Source: Streptococcus infantis
Lineage (GTDB): Bacteria; Bacillota; Bacilli; Lactobacillales; Streptococcaceae
Direction: 5' to 3'
DNA length: 64,000 nucleotides
NCBI RefSeq assembly: GCF_015546995.1
Contig: NZ_JADMUH010000005.1
Coordinates: 1-64,000, forward strand
The notes under the pieces were generated by a model. It did not search any database and was not told where the DNA came from. It saw only the letters and a program-made list of their open reading frames with translations. Numbering within the stretch: position 1 is the first letter of the stretch; the number at the start of each line of letters is the position of its first letter. This document shows positions 46,104 to 55,710 of the stretch, in pieces. Position numbers and translations under genes: made by a program.

Positions 46104-48290
46104 TTACAATTCTACTTTTGCAACTGCTGTTTTAGCTGCAAGAGAACCGGTTTTTTCTAATTTAACTGACTTGATTACATCTCCATTTGTAAAGACAACT
46201 ACAGTTGTAGTTTCACGACCTGCTGCTTGAATAGCACCAAGGTCAGCTTTGACTAAGAGATCACCAGCAGCTACTGCTTGGCCTTCTGAAACCTTCACAT
46301 CGAATGGTTTTCCTTCAAGACTTACAGTATCAAGACCAATATGAACAAGAACTTCAAGACCTGCTTCAGTTACAAGACCAAGAGCATGTTTAGTTGGGAA
46401 TACACTTGATACAGTACCAGAAACTGGAGATACAATGTTTCCGTTTGCTGGTTCTACTGCAAATCCATCACCCATCATTTTTTGTGAGAATACTGGATCC
46501 TTAACTTGTTCCAATTCAATCACTTGACCATCAGCAACTGAGTACACTTCTTCAGTCACACCTTTGTATACAACAACGTCTTTTTGAGATGCTGCCATTT
46601 GACTTGGAAGAGTTTCAGGAATCACTTCACCTGAATCAAGAATATCTTGGATATCTGATTTCAAAACGTCAGCTTTAGGTCCGTAGATAGCTTGGACACC
46701 TTGTCCTTTCATGACAAGTCCCATAGCTCCTTCAGCTTTCCATTGTTCTTCTGTTCCAACTTTTTCAGCATCTTGTACAGTTACACGAAGACGAGTCATA
46801 CATGCGTCGACATCAACGATGTTCGCACGTCCACCAAGAAGGTTGATGATGTTAACAGCTTGAGAAGCTTCTGCAACTTTAGTTTCTCCAGCAGATGAAG
46901 ATTCAGAAGAACCATCTGCATTTTCATAGTTACCGTTACGTCCTGGAGTTGCATAGTTGAATTTCTTAATCATGAAGTTAGCGATGAAGTACATGATAAA
47001 TCCAAAGAGTACTGTCACCCAGATAAAGTTAATGATATCCATACCAAGACCAGCATTGATAGCTAGTGGAGTACGAGTCAAGAATTCGATTGAACCGAAT
47101 GAGTGCACACGAAGGTTCACAATATCAGCCATTGCAAATGCAGCACCTTGAACAAGAGCGTAAACAAGGTAAAGAGGTGTTGCGATGAACATGAACATGT
47201 ACTCAATTGGTTCAGTTACCCCTGTCAAGAATGTTGCAAGAGCAGTTGCGATCATCATACCTTTGTATTGGTGTTTCTTATCTGGATCAACGTTACGGTA
47301 GATAGCCACAATGATACCCATCAAGATACCAAACGAACCAATCATTTGTCCAACTTTAAAACGAGCTGGATGTACTGTATCTAACAAGTGTTGGTATTGA
47401 CCTGCGTCAGTACCTTTAAGGTTTACAAGGTCAGTTACCCATGCAAGCCAGAGTGGATCTTGACCAAATACTTGAGTACCTTTTGCTGCACCAGTCATGA
47501 CATCATAAGTACCACCAAGAGCTGTATAGTTCATTGGGATAGTCAACATATGGTGAAGTCCAAATGGCAAGAGTAAGCGTTCCAAAGTACCATACAAGAA
47601 TGGTGCTAGAACTGGAGCTGTTTCTTGTGAGTTGGCAATCCAGATACCGAAGTTGTTGATACCTGTTTGAACAAGTGGCCAAAAAATTGAAAGAAGGATT
47701 GCAGCGATTGCTGAACGAAGGATAACAACAAATGGTACAAATCGTTTTCCGTTAAAGAAAGAAAGTGCATCAGGAAGTTTACGGAAATTGTAGTATTTGT
47801 TAAAGGCAGTTGCCCCTACAAAACCAGAAATAATCCCTACAAACACACCCATGTTAAGTGCTGGAGCTTCAAACACGCTGATAAAGTAATCAGAAACTTT
47901 GATAGAGTTACCAAAGATTGTTGAAACCATAGCATTAGGATCTTTCAACATATCACCACTAACACTAAAGATAGCACCAGTGATACGGTTAATCAAGATA
48001 AAGGCAAGTCCTGCTGCAAAGGCACCACCTGCACGTTCTTTTGCCCAGCTACCACCAATAGCAAGAGCAAACAAGATATGTAGGTTACCGATAACTCCCC
48101 AACCAATTTGCTCAAGGATTCCACCTGTAACAACAAGTGGCGCAAAGTTAGGGTTAATCATTGCAAGTGTCTTACCGATTGAAATCATCAATCCAGCCGC
48201 TGGCATAACAGCGATAACCACCATTAGAGCCTTACCGAATTTTTGCCAAAACTCGAAAGACAAAACATTTTTGAATGTAGCTTTCATCAT
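46104..48290 (-). CDS. ptsG: PTS glucose-type transporter EIICBA
   Basis: 728 residues in C-B-A order. The membrane EIIC domain (~1-430) starts FWQKFGKALMVVIAVMPAAGL. EIIB has the phosphorylated Cys497 in DVDACMTRLRV. EIIA has the phosphorylated His650 in EVLVHIGLDTVSLEG. It takes up and phosphorylates glucose or a related hexose using HPr. AAGGAG precedes the ATG. A 9+11+9 inverted repeat lies in the 5' leader (48314-48342). Glucose as substrate is inferred from family similarity. Confidence 0.92.
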   Translation of the reverse strand: MMKATFKNVLSFEFWQKFGKALMVVIAVMPAAGLMISIGKTLAMINPNFAPLVVTGGILEQIGWGVIGNLHILFALAIGGSWAKERAGGAFAAGLAFILINRITGAIFSVSGDMLKDPNAMVSTIFGNSIKVSDYFISVFEAPALNMGVFVGIISGFVGATAFNKYYNFRKLPDALSFFNGKRFVPFVVILRSAIAAILLSIFWPLVQTGINNFGIWIANSQETAPVLAPFLYGTLERLLLPFGLHHMLTIPMNYTALGGTYDVMTGAAKGTQVFGQDPLWLAWVTDLVNLKGTDAGQYQHLLDTVHPARFKVGQMIGSFGILMGIIVAIYRNVDPDKKHQYKGMMIATALATFLTGVTEPIEYMFMFIATPLYLVYALVQGAAFAMADIVNLRVHSFGSIEFLTRTPLAINAGLGMDIINFIWVTVLFGFIMYFIANFMIKKFNYATPGRNGNYENADGSSESSSAGETKVAEASQAVNIINLLGGRANIVDVDACMTRLRVTVQDAEKVGTEEQWKAEGAMGLVMKGQGVQAIYGPKADVLKSDIQDILDSGEVIPETLPSQMAASQKDVVVYKGVTEEVYSVADGQVIELEQVKDPVFSQKMMGDGFAVEPANGNIVSPVSGTVSSVFPTKHALGLVTEAGLEVLVHIGLDTVSLEGKPFDVKVSEGQAVAAGDLLVKADLGAIQAAGRETTTVVVFTNGDVIKSVKLEKTGSLAAKTAVAKVEL

Positions 48291-48313
48291 TCAAATCTCC
48301 TTATTTTATTTTA

Positions 48314-48342
48314 GTGCAAACGATTTACGAAAACGTTTGCAC
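48314..48342. promoter_or_regulatory. Inverted repeat/cre-like operator in the ptsG leader
   Basis: GTGCAAACG, 11 nt, CGTTTGCAC: perfect 9-nt arms. The right part (AAACGTTTGCA) resembles a CcpA cre. It lies just downstream of the predicted transcription start, a position typical of repression by road-block, and could also form an RNA hairpin. Confidence 0.55.
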
Positions 48343-48355
48343 CATCAACACCTCT

Positions 48356-48383
48356 ATTATACCACTTTAATTTTTTTTGTAAA
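48356..48383 (-). promoter_or_regulatory. ptsG promoter
   Basis: Minus strand: TTTACA, 16 nt, TATAAT. Confidence 0.7.
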
Positions 48384-48445
48384 GGATTTATATAAGATTT
48401 TTTGATTTTAAAAATTTCTTACTTCTCTTCAATTGTTTACTAACT

Positions 48446-48474
48446 TTGAGTTTACTGGGGTTTTCTGATATAAT
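48446..48474 (+). promoter_or_regulatory. ytqA promoter, predicted leaderless
   Basis: TTGAGT, 17 nt, TGa-TATAAT (extended -10), then 7 nt to the ATG at 48482. The transcript should begin at or next to the start codon. Confidence 0.65.
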
Positions 48475-48481
48475 ATTAGCT

Positions 48482-49429
48482 ATGAAATCCTATAATACCT
48501 TGAATGATTATTATCGAAATTTATTCGGAGAAAAAACTTTCAAAGTTCCTATCGATGCCGGATTTGATTGTCCCAATCGTGATGGTACGGTAGCTCATGG
48601 AGGTTGTACTTTCTGTACTGTTTCTGGATCTGGAGATGCTATTGTTGCACCTGACGCTCCTATTCGTGAGCAATTTTATAAAGAAATTGACTTTATGCAC
48701 CGTAAATGGCCAGATGTAAAAAAATATCTAGTCTATTTCCAAAACTTTACTAATACTCATGAAAAGCTCGAAGTCATTCGTGAACGCTATGAACAAGCTA
48801 TTAATGAACTCGGTGTTGTTGGAATCAATATCGGTACACGACCAGATTGCCTGCCTGATGAGACTATCGAATACTTGGCAGAACTGTCAGAACGAATGCA
48901 TGTTACTGTAGAGTTAGGTTTACAAACAACCTATGAAGAAACTTCTGAATTGATTAACCGTGCCCACTCCTATGAACTTTATGTGGAGACAGTTAAACGC
49001 TTGAGAAAATATCCAAAGATTGAGATTGTTGCCCATTTGATTAACGGCTTGCCAGGTGAAACTCATGACATGATGGTGGAAAATGTTCGTCGCTGTGTGA
49101 CTGATAATGATATTCAAGGGATTAAACTTCACCTACTTCACCTTATGACAAATACTCGGATGCAACGTGATTATCACGAGGGTAGACTGCAGCTTATGAG
49201 TCAAGATGACTATGTGAAAGTTATCTGTGACCAACTAGAAATTATTCCCAAACATATAGTCATCCATAGGATTACGGGTGATGCGCCTAGAGATATGCTG
49301 ATTGGTCCTATGTGGAGTCTCAATAAATGGGAAGTTCTAAATAGCATAGAAGCTGAAATGAGACGTCGGGGTAGTATCCAAGGATGCAAGGCTGTAAAAC
49401 AGGAGTTTATGAATGAAAAGACCACTTGA
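48482..49429 (+). CDS. ytqA: TIGR01212 radical SAM protein (YtqA)
   Basis: 315 residues. The cluster cysteines follow FDCPNRDGTVAHGGCTFC near residue 30. GTRPDCLPDE, QTTYEETSELINRAH and the HLINGLPGET segment are typical of the YtqA/YhcC group. It overlaps the next gene, mnmM, by 17 nt. That pairing fits a proposed role in finishing the wobble uridine modification mnm5s2U34 in Gram-positives; I recall this proposal but hold it as moderately certain. The start at 48482 (MKSYNTLNDYY) is chosen from family similarity; there is no Shine-Dalgarno. Confidence 0.88.
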   Translation: MKSYNTLNDYYRNLFGEKTFKVPIDAGFDCPNRDGTVAHGGCTFCTVSGSGDAIVAPDAPIREQFYKEIDFMHRKWPDVKKYLVYFQNFTNTHEKLEVIRERYEQAINELGVVGINIGTRPDCLPDETIEYLAELSERMHVTVELGLQTTYEETSELINRAHSYELYVETVKRLRKYPKIEIVAHLINGLPGETHDMMVENVRRCVTDNDIQGIKLHLLHLMTNTRMQRDYHEGRLQLMSQDDYVKVICDQLEIIPKHIVIHRITGDAPRDMLIGPMWSLNKWEVLNSIEAEMRRRGSIQGCKAVKQEFMNEKTT

Positions 49430-49970
49430 AATGGCGCATGATTTTCTTTCCCAAGTCATCACAAAATATGATGTTGTTGTAGATGCAACAATGGGAAATG
49501 GACATGATACACTTTTCCTTGCCAAATTAGCTAAACAAGTCTACGCTTTTGATATACAAGAACAAGCTCTTGAAAAAACAAGTCAACGTCTACAAGAAGC
49601 CGGTTTGACCAATGTCGAGTTACTTCTACAAGGTCATGAAACCGTAAATCAGTTTGTAACTGAGGTGAAAGCAGCTATCTTTAATCTAGGTTATCTTCCT
49701 ACTGCCGATAAGTCTATCATAACTAAACCTCACACAACCATTGAGGCACTTGAAAAACTCTGTCAGATGCTCGTTAAAGGCGGAAGAATAGCCATCATGA
49801 TTTATTACGGGCATGAAGGCGGAGATATAGAACGGGATGCAGTTATGGATTATGTTAGTCAGTTACCGCAACAAGAATATACTGCTACTATCTATCGCAC
49901 CCTCAACCAAATTAACAATCCACCATTTTTAGTTATGATTGAAAAATTAGAAAGGTATCGCCATGGATAA
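49413..49970 (+). CDS. mnmM: tRNA 5-(aminomethyl)-2-thiouridine methyltransferase MnmM (YtqB)
   Basis: 185 residues, class I SAM methyltransferase. Motif I is VVDATMGNGHDTLFLAKL, with AIFNLGYLPTADK and IMIYYGHEGGDIE following, as in the YtqB/MnmM family that methylates nm5s2U34 to mnm5s2U34 in tRNA. It overlaps ytqA upstream (17 nt) and the small downstream gene (8 nt), so the three are translationally coupled. Confidence 0.88.
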   Translation: MKRPLEMAHDFLSQVITKYDVVVDATMGNGHDTLFLAKLAKQVYAFDIQEQALEKTSQRLQEAGLTNVELLLQGHETVNQFVTEVKAAIFNLGYLPTADKSIITKPHTTIEALEKLCQMLVKGGRIAIMIYYGHEGGDIERDAVMDYVSQLPQQEYTATIYRTLNQINNPPFLVMIEKLERYRHG

Positions 49971-50217
49971 ACAATACCTAAAAGATAAAATCGAAGCTCT
50001 TCGTCACAACTTTGTCGAGTCAACCCAACATGAACGTGCAGTTGGTATTTTGGATGAAGCACAAATGAGTAAAAAAATGCTGAAAATCAAAAAGAAAATG
50101 ATTTCACTTGAAATGGAGCGTTGTCAGAAGAAAATCGAGCATAAGGACTGCTCAAAGATTGATCAAAAAATCCAAGAACAAAAGGAACTTTTTGAAAATT
50201 GTCGTAAACAAAAATAG
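49963..50217 (+). CDS. Small conserved-looking Lys/Glu-rich protein of unknown function
   Basis: 84 residues, not recognised. It is highly charged and helical, with a likely coiled coil over residues 35-80 (KKMLKIKKKMISLEMERCQKK). It has three cysteines at 54, 63 and 80. It overlaps mnmM by 8 nt and is followed 11 nt later by the antiporter gene with a GGGAGGTGG site, so it sits in the middle of an operon. Confidence 0.65.
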   Translation: MDKQYLKDKIEALRHNFVESTQHERAVGILDEAQMSKKMLKIKKKMISLEMERCQKKIEHKDCSKIDQKIQEQKELFENCRKQK

Positions 50218-50228
50218 GGAGGTGGAAA

Positions 50229-52283
50229 ATGAATTTACTTTTTTATCTCTTGGTATTTTTACTAGTTCTTATTGTTTCTAGTACGACCAATAAGCTTCTG
50301 CCCTTTTTACCCATGCCTCTGATTCAAATTTTGTTAGGGATTGGAATTGGACTTTGTTTACCCAACAACCAATATCATTTAGATACTGAGTTGTTTCTAG
50401 CTTTAGTCATTGGCCCACTACTATTCCGAGAGGCTCAAGAAGCAGACATTACTTCTATCCTAAAACACTGGCGGATTGTCCTCTACTTGATTTTCCCAGT
50501 TATCTTTATCTCAGCGCTGAGCATGGGGGGACTCGCTCATGTCCTTTGGGCTAGCCTACCATTAGCCGCCTGTGTAGCAGTTGGTGCTGCTTTAGGGCCT
50601 ACAGACCTAGTAGCCTTCGCATCCCTTTCTCAACGCTTTTCCTTCCCAAAGCGGGTTTCTAATATCCTAAAAGGAGAAGGTCTTCTGAATGATGCTTCTG
50701 GGCTAGTAGCCTTTCGTATGGCTCTCATCGCTTGGACAACAGGAACATTCTCCCTTACCCAAGCCGGAACCTCATTAGCCATTTCCATCGTTGGAGGGTT
50801 TGCAGTCGGCTTTATAACAGCCCTAATCAATCGCTTCCTTCATACCTTTCTACTCAGCGTCCGAGCAACAGATATCGCAAGTGAGCTCTTATTGGAACTT
50901 AGTTTACCTCTCTTGACTTTTTTCATAGCCGAAGAAATCCATGTTTCAGGCATTATCGCCGTTGTTGTTGCTGGGATTCTGAAAGCCAGTCGTTTCAAGA
51001 AAATAAATCTCCTGGAAGCGCAAGTTGATACAGTTACTGAGACTGTTTGGCAGACTGTAACCTTTATGCTCAATGGTTCAGTCTTTGTCATTCTTGGAAT
51101 GGAACTGGAAATGATCGCGGAACCAATTCTTAAGAGTGCATTCTACAACAAAGTACTTCTCTTACTCAGTGTTTTTCTCTTGACCTTCCTGCTTTTTGCT
51201 ATCCGCTTTGTCATGATCTATGGATTTTACGCATTTCGGATTAAGAAGCTTCATAAAAGTTTAGACAAATATGTCAAAGATATGCTCCTCCTTACCTTTT
51301 CTGGTGTGAAGGGAACTGTATCCATTGCCACTATCCTTTTGATACCGTCTAATCTGGAACAAGAACACCCTCTTCTTCTCTTCCTCGTAGCCGGTGTAAC
51401 CCTGGTAAGTTTCCTGACGGGATTACTAGTACTCCCACACCTTTCTGAAGAGAAAGAACCATCTAAGGATCAGCTCATGCACATCGCTATTTTAAATGAT
51501 GTCGCAATGGAGTTAGAGAAGGATTTAGAGAACACAAAAAACAAGGTTCCACTCTATGCGGCTATTGACAATTATCATGGACGTATTGAAAATCTTATTC
51601 TTAGTCAAGAAAACAAAGAAATTCAGGAGGACTGGGAAGCTCTTAAACTCTTGATTCTCAGTGTTGAAAGCGATGGCTTGGAACAAGCCTATGAAGAAGG
51701 AAAGATTGGAGATCGTGCTTATCATGTCTACCAACGCTACTTGAAAAACATGGAGAAAAATATTAAGCGAAACTTTGCTTCTCGACTAACCTACTACTTC
51801 CTTGTCTCCATACGCATTCTTCGTTTTCTACTTCATGAATTGCTCACATTTGGGAAAACATTCCGTTCATGGAAAGACAAGGAAAAACAGAGACTTCTTG
51901 CCATTGATTATGACCAGATTGCAGAACTCTACCTAGCTAATACGGAAATTATCATCGAGAGTTTGGAAAACCTCAAAGGGATTTATAAGAGTTCTTTAAT
52001 CAGCTTTATGCAGGAATCTCGTCTTCGCGAAACCAGTCATATTACGAGTGGTGCCTTTGTGGAACGGGTTATCAATCGTATCAAACCCAATAACATCGAT
52101 GAAATGCTCAGAGGTTATTACCTTGAACGTAAGTGTATCTTTGAATACGAAGCTCAAAAACTCATCTCAGCTCAATATGCCAAAAAGCTACGCCAAAATG
52201 TCAATAATTTAGAAACTTATTCCTTAAAAGAATCTGCTAATACCTTACCTTATGATATGATGGAATTAGTTCGAAGAAATTAA
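50229..52283 (+). CDS. NhaP-type Na+/H+ (cation/proton) antiporter
   Basis: 684 residues. About 12 membrane spans (1-410) show CPA1 motifs GPTDLVAFASLSQRF and LLNDASGLVAFR, with the ion-binding Asp in NDAS. A long cytosolic domain follows (410-684), rich in charged helices. It exports Na+ or K+ in exchange for protons at the membrane. It follows the tRNA-modification genes closely and may share their transcript. Confidence 0.88.
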   Translation: MNLLFYLLVFLLVLIVSSTTNKLLPFLPMPLIQILLGIGIGLCLPNNQYHLDTELFLALVIGPLLFREAQEADITSILKHWRIVLYLIFPVIFISALSMGGLAHVLWASLPLAACVAVGAALGPTDLVAFASLSQRFSFPKRVSNILKGEGLLNDASGLVAFRMALIAWTTGTFSLTQAGTSLAISIVGGFAVGFITALINRFLHTFLLSVRATDIASELLLELSLPLLTFFIAEEIHVSGIIAVVVAGILKASRFKKINLLEAQVDTVTETVWQTVTFMLNGSVFVILGMELEMIAEPILKSAFYNKVLLLLSVFLLTFLLFAIRFVMIYGFYAFRIKKLHKSLDKYVKDMLLLTFSGVKGTVSIATILLIPSNLEQEHPLLLFLVAGVTLVSFLTGLLVLPHLSEEKEPSKDQLMHIAILNDVAMELEKDLENTKNKVPLYAAIDNYHGRIENLILSQENKEIQEDWEALKLLILSVESDGLEQAYEEGKIGDRAYHVYQRYLKNMEKNIKRNFASRLTYYFLVSIRILRFLLHELLTFGKTFRSWKDKEKQRLLAIDYDQIAELYLANTEIIIESLENLKGIYKSSLISFMQESRLRETSHITSGAFVERVINRIKPNNIDEMLRGYYLERKCIFEYEAQKLISAQYAKKLRQNVNNLETYSLKESANTLPYDMMELVRRN

Positions 52284-52322
52284 AGTCTTTAGAAAACAAG
52301 AGAAAAACTGGAGGATTGTAAC

Positions 52323-53186
52323 ATGAAAAAGTTGTGGAAACAGCTGACTGATAGACCCTTATTAAAAGCTTTTTTGCACTACTATCAAGCCTCCGATAGT
52401 GAGTTAACTAGCGTTGCTGTTGCCTACTATTGGTTGATTTCAATCTTCCCTTTACTCATGATAGTGGTCAATATCTTACCCTACTTTCAAATTCCCATCT
52501 CTAACTTTCTATTAACAATCAAGGAATTTTTACCAGATACAATCTATGAAGTTGTTGCAAAAATTGTCAGAGAAGTTCTGACTCAACCATCAACAGGTTT
52601 ACTAAGTTTTGCTATCTTATCAGCTCTTTGGACTTTCTCCAAATCCATGGATTTTCTTCAGAAGGCCTTTAATAAAGCCTATGGAGTTGCAAAAAATAGA
52701 GGAATTATCTCACACCAGCTGATGAGTCTCTTGGTTAGCTTTGGCCTTCAAATTCTCTTTGCCCTTGCCTTATTCCTCAGTATGTTCGGCCATATGTTAT
52801 TGGACCTGCTTAAAAACTACTGGAAATCTGAGAGTGCTCTGTTTTCTTATCTACAAGATTTTACAGGTCCCCTGATTTATGCCTTTCTTTTTGCTACCGT
52901 GATTATGCTCTATTATTTCCTACCAAATGTTAAAGTAAGTAAGATTCGCTACGTCATACCTGGTAGTCTCTTTGTACTAGTTACGACAATTGCTTTATTA
53001 AACATCTTTGCAGCTTATTTCAACAATTATGTCAACTATCTCGTTGACGTCAGATTTTTCAGTTCAATCGTCGTCGTTGTCATGATGTTCTGGTTCATTA
53101 TCATTGCCAAAATATTGATCATCGGCGCTGTCCTCAATGCCAGCGTTCAAAGTTTGAAGGATCCAGACTTTAAAGCAAATCAATAA
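52323..53186 (+). CDS. YihY/virulence factor BrkB family membrane protein
   Basis: 287 residues, six to seven membrane spans. The family pattern is seen in SELTSVAVAYYWLISIFPLLM near residue 27, LWTFSKSMDFLQKAFNKAYG and YYFLPNVKVSKIRYVIPGSL. It was once annotated as RNase BN, which is no longer accepted; the function is unknown. It lies 39 nt after the antiporter with GGAGG before the start, and a strong terminator follows. Confidence 0.9.
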   Translation: MKKLWKQLTDRPLLKAFLHYYQASDSELTSVAVAYYWLISIFPLLMIVVNILPYFQIPISNFLLTIKEFLPDTIYEVVAKIVREVLTQPSTGLLSFAILSALWTFSKSMDFLQKAFNKAYGVAKNRGIISHQLMSLLVSFGLQILFALALFLSMFGHMLLDLLKNYWKSESALFSYLQDFTGPLIYAFLFATVIMLYYFLPNVKVSKIRYVIPGSLFVLVTTIALLNIFAAYFNNYVNYLVDVRFFSSIVVVVMMFWFIIIAKILIIGAVLNASVQSLKDPDFKANQ

Positions 53187-53209
53187 GATTTCACCGATTA
53201 CACAAATCG

Positions 53210-53241
53210 ATCCCCCAGTCATTTAATACTGGGGGATTTTT
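53210..53241 (+). terminator. Terminator of the ytqA-to-yihY transcription unit
   Basis: Perfect ten-bp stem ATCCCCCAGT / ACTGGGGGAT followed by T5. Confidence 0.92.
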
Positions 53242-53253
53242 GAATTTCCTGCT

Positions 53254-54195
53254 TTATTGTCCACTAGTGAGGGCTTGCAATTCTGTTTTTAGATACTGAG
53301 CCAAATGTTGGTGAGCAAAAATATTGGCATTTTTTTCTGCGGTAGGATTGTAGTTGGTGTTGGTATTTACATCATAGACATAAATGTCTCCACTCTCTGA
53401 TTGAACCCATTCAATCGCCGCAACTTCAATCTGAGCATTTTTCAAGAAATTCTCATAAGCTTCTCTCCGGTCATCTGGTAGAGGTTCTGTAATCTGGAAT
53501 TTTTCAGACGTTTCTAGTTGCTCTGGTCTCTTGCCGATTTGGCAACCATCTGCTGGACACAGTTGGAAACCATCTGAAGAATCAATCGAAACAGTATAGA
53601 GGAATTTTTGATTGATAAATTCTGAACGACGGATACGTCCATCACTTGGCTTGATGTAGGCTTGTAACAAGGTAATCCCGTCCACTGATGGTTCAAAGAG
53701 AGGGCTATTGACATAAGCTGCCAGTTCTTCTTCATTTTGAAAGAGTTGAACCCCTAATCCCTTACCTGCTCGATTGTGCTTGGTAATCAAAGGATAAATG
53801 TTTAATTTTCTTGCTGCTTCAATAATGTTCTCTTGACCCAAAACCGCAACTGTTGCAGGAGTCTCGATACCAGATTCGTTTAACTTCAAATATTGTTTGA
53901 CTTTACTAATTTCAAGGTTGATAGCACCGGTACCATTCACAACTTTGCGTCCGTGTGCTTCTAACCAAGTAATCACTTGCTCTGTAAATTCTGGCGCATA
54001 ACGATGTCCTCTTGTGTGAGAAGAGGCAGACATACGATTGTAAAAGATACCTTGCGGAGGTGGGCTTTGCAAATCTAAAATCCCTCTAGACAAATCCCAT
54101 AGTTCATAAGGGACTTCTAATTCTTCCAACCATTTCACTAAATGTTGAGTCCATTCTAGATTCTCATGAATCACATAAACTTTTGCTTCACTCAT
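53254..54195 (-). CDS. RimK-like ATP-grasp ligase
   Basis: 313 residues. The ATP-grasp core is visible: KVKQYLKLNESGIETPATVAV, then ITKHNRAGKGLGVQLF for phosphate binding, and the late AIEWVQSESGDIYVYDVNTNTNYNP with the Mg-binding Glu/Asn region. Members form amide bonds between a carboxylate and an amine (RimK/glutamate-ligase-like); the substrate is unknown. It lies 13 nt after the symporter gene on the same strand. Confidence 0.8.
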   Translation of the reverse strand: MSEAKVYVIHENLEWTQHLVKWLEELEVPYELWDLSRGILDLQSPPPQGIFYNRMSASSHTRGHRYAPEFTEQVITWLEAHGRKVVNGTGAINLEISKVKQYLKLNESGIETPATVAVLGQENIIEAARKLNIYPLITKHNRAGKGLGVQLFQNEEELAAYVNSPLFEPSVDGITLLQAYIKPSDGRIRRSEFINQKFLYTVSIDSSDGFQLCPADGCQIGKRPEQLETSEKFQITEPLPDDRREAYENFLKNAQIEVAAIEWVQSESGDIYVYDVNTNTNYNPTAEKNANIFAHQHLAQYLKTELQALTSGQ

Positions 54196-54208
54196 TATTC
54201 ATATCTCC

Positions 54209-55459
54209 TTAAGAAAAGCTGACTGATAATTGGCTTTCCTTTTCTTCTTCTAAAATATATCCTTCTGTTTTTTCGATAACGCTAACTGTTAAGATTTGAC
54301 CCAGAACATTGATCATGGTACGGCCGGCATTGACAAAGAAATCAACTGCAAAAATCAAGGCCACTCCTTCAACTGGCAAGCCCAATTGAGGTGCTGCAGC
54401 TAATAGAACTACGATAGCTCCTGATGGCACAGTTGCTGCAGTTTTTCCAATCAAAGTCAAGAGTAAAACAGTAAACAAGAGACTTGATAAAGAAAATTGA
54501 ATACCATAGGCATGGGCGATAAAAATTGTCGCTACTGAGAAATAAACCGCTGCTCCTTCTAAGTTAAAAGTATATCCTAAAGGAACAACTAAATCAATTG
54601 TATGCTCGTCATGCCCCTGTTTTTTCAAATCTTTAAGAAGTGATGGCAAGACCACACTAGAACTACCCGTAACAAAGGCCAGAGTCAAGAGACTCCAATT
54701 TTCACGAAAGGCTGATAAATACGGTACTTTAAAGAAGAAAGCAATCAAAGGGAAAATAAGGAGAACCAAAACAGCATAAGCCAGATAAGTTCCAATTACA
54801 AACTGGCCAAGCCCAATCAACTTGTCGATACCCGTAGTTGCAACATCTTTAGCGATAAATCCAAAAATACCAATCGGTGATAGTTTGATAATTACTGCAA
54901 CAATCTTATAAATGGCTTCAATCCAGATTTGGAAACCTTCGATAATCTTCTGAGATTTATCAGACTTAAGATTCCCAATTCCGTAACCAAGAAAGATTGC
55001 AAAAACGATAATTGGCAATAGAGCGCCATCCGAAAGAGATTTAACGATATTTGATGGAATGAAACCAAGCAAAAATTCGCTGAACTTGACATTGTTAGCA
55101 ATCCCATCAAGGTTTCCACCAGTTTGACCGATATTCACTCCTTGACCAAATCCTAAATAGTAACTAGCAAATACAAACAAAAGAATAATGGCAGTTGTTA
55201 CGGCAAAAAAGTAAACCAAACTCTTGGTCAAGATTTTTCCGAAAGATTTTTTTCCGATAACTCCAGCTACTGCAACAACGATGGTTGGGAAGATTAGCGG
55301 AATGATAACCATATTGATCAATTTAATAAAGGCTTGACCTAAAAATTGATAAAAGCCTGCAAATTGTGGCCAGATAAGGGCAGCGATAACACCCAAGACC
55401 AAAGCCACCAATAATTGAATGCCTAGTGAGAGTTTTGACCATAAAGTAACTAATTTCAT
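54209..55459 (-). CDS. Dicarboxylate/amino acid:cation symporter (DAACS family)
   Basis: 416 residues, eight-span glutamate-transporter fold. The Ser-rich hairpin TLAFVTGSSSVVLPSLLKD, the following GYTFNLEGAAVYF, and the late AVDFFVNAGRTMINVLGQ (Asp and Arg substrate site) identify the GltP/GltT/SstT superfamily. It takes up glutamate, aspartate or a related acid with Na+ or H+. AAGGAG precedes the start. Its neighbour, the ATP-grasp ligase, may use a related amino acid, which is inference. Confidence 0.9.
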   Translation of the reverse strand: MKLVTLWSKLSLGIQLLVALVLGVIAALIWPQFAGFYQFLGQAFIKLINMVIIPLIFPTIVVAVAGVIGKKSFGKILTKSLVYFFAVTTAIILLFVFASYYLGFGQGVNIGQTGGNLDGIANNVKFSEFLLGFIPSNIVKSLSDGALLPIIVFAIFLGYGIGNLKSDKSQKIIEGFQIWIEAIYKIVAVIIKLSPIGIFGFIAKDVATTGIDKLIGLGQFVIGTYLAYAVLVLLIFPLIAFFFKVPYLSAFRENWSLLTLAFVTGSSSVVLPSLLKDLKKQGHDEHTIDLVVPLGYTFNLEGAAVYFSVATIFIAHAYGIQFSLSSLLFTVLLLTLIGKTAATVPSGAIVVLLAAAPQLGLPVEGVALIFAVDFFVNAGRTMINVLGQILTVSVIEKTEGYILEEEKESQLSVSFS

Positions 55460-55695
55460 AAGAAACTCCTTTGTTTTATTTGCTACCCATTCTACTACTA
55501 TTCTTCTCTCCTGACTAATATATATTTTTTATTGTCACCATAAAAAAGATTTATAATGAAGGTTCAAACTACTCCAACTTTACAAAGTAAATCACATTGA
55601 TGTTTGATATAGTATAAAAAATCAGTTTCTAAACAAAAATTTTTAGAAAAACACTGTTAAATCAAGGAATATGCTTTCCTTTTATTCAAATTTTA

Positions 55696-55704
55696 TGATA
55701 CAAT
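55696..55704 (+). promoter_or_regulatory. Extended -10 of the DUF3397 gene, predicted leaderless
   Basis: TGa-TACAAT followed by 6 nt and the ATG at 55711, with no Shine-Dalgarno. The -35 region is weak. The 250 bp upstream hold no gene. Confidence 0.55.
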
Positions 55705-55710
55705 ATTGTT

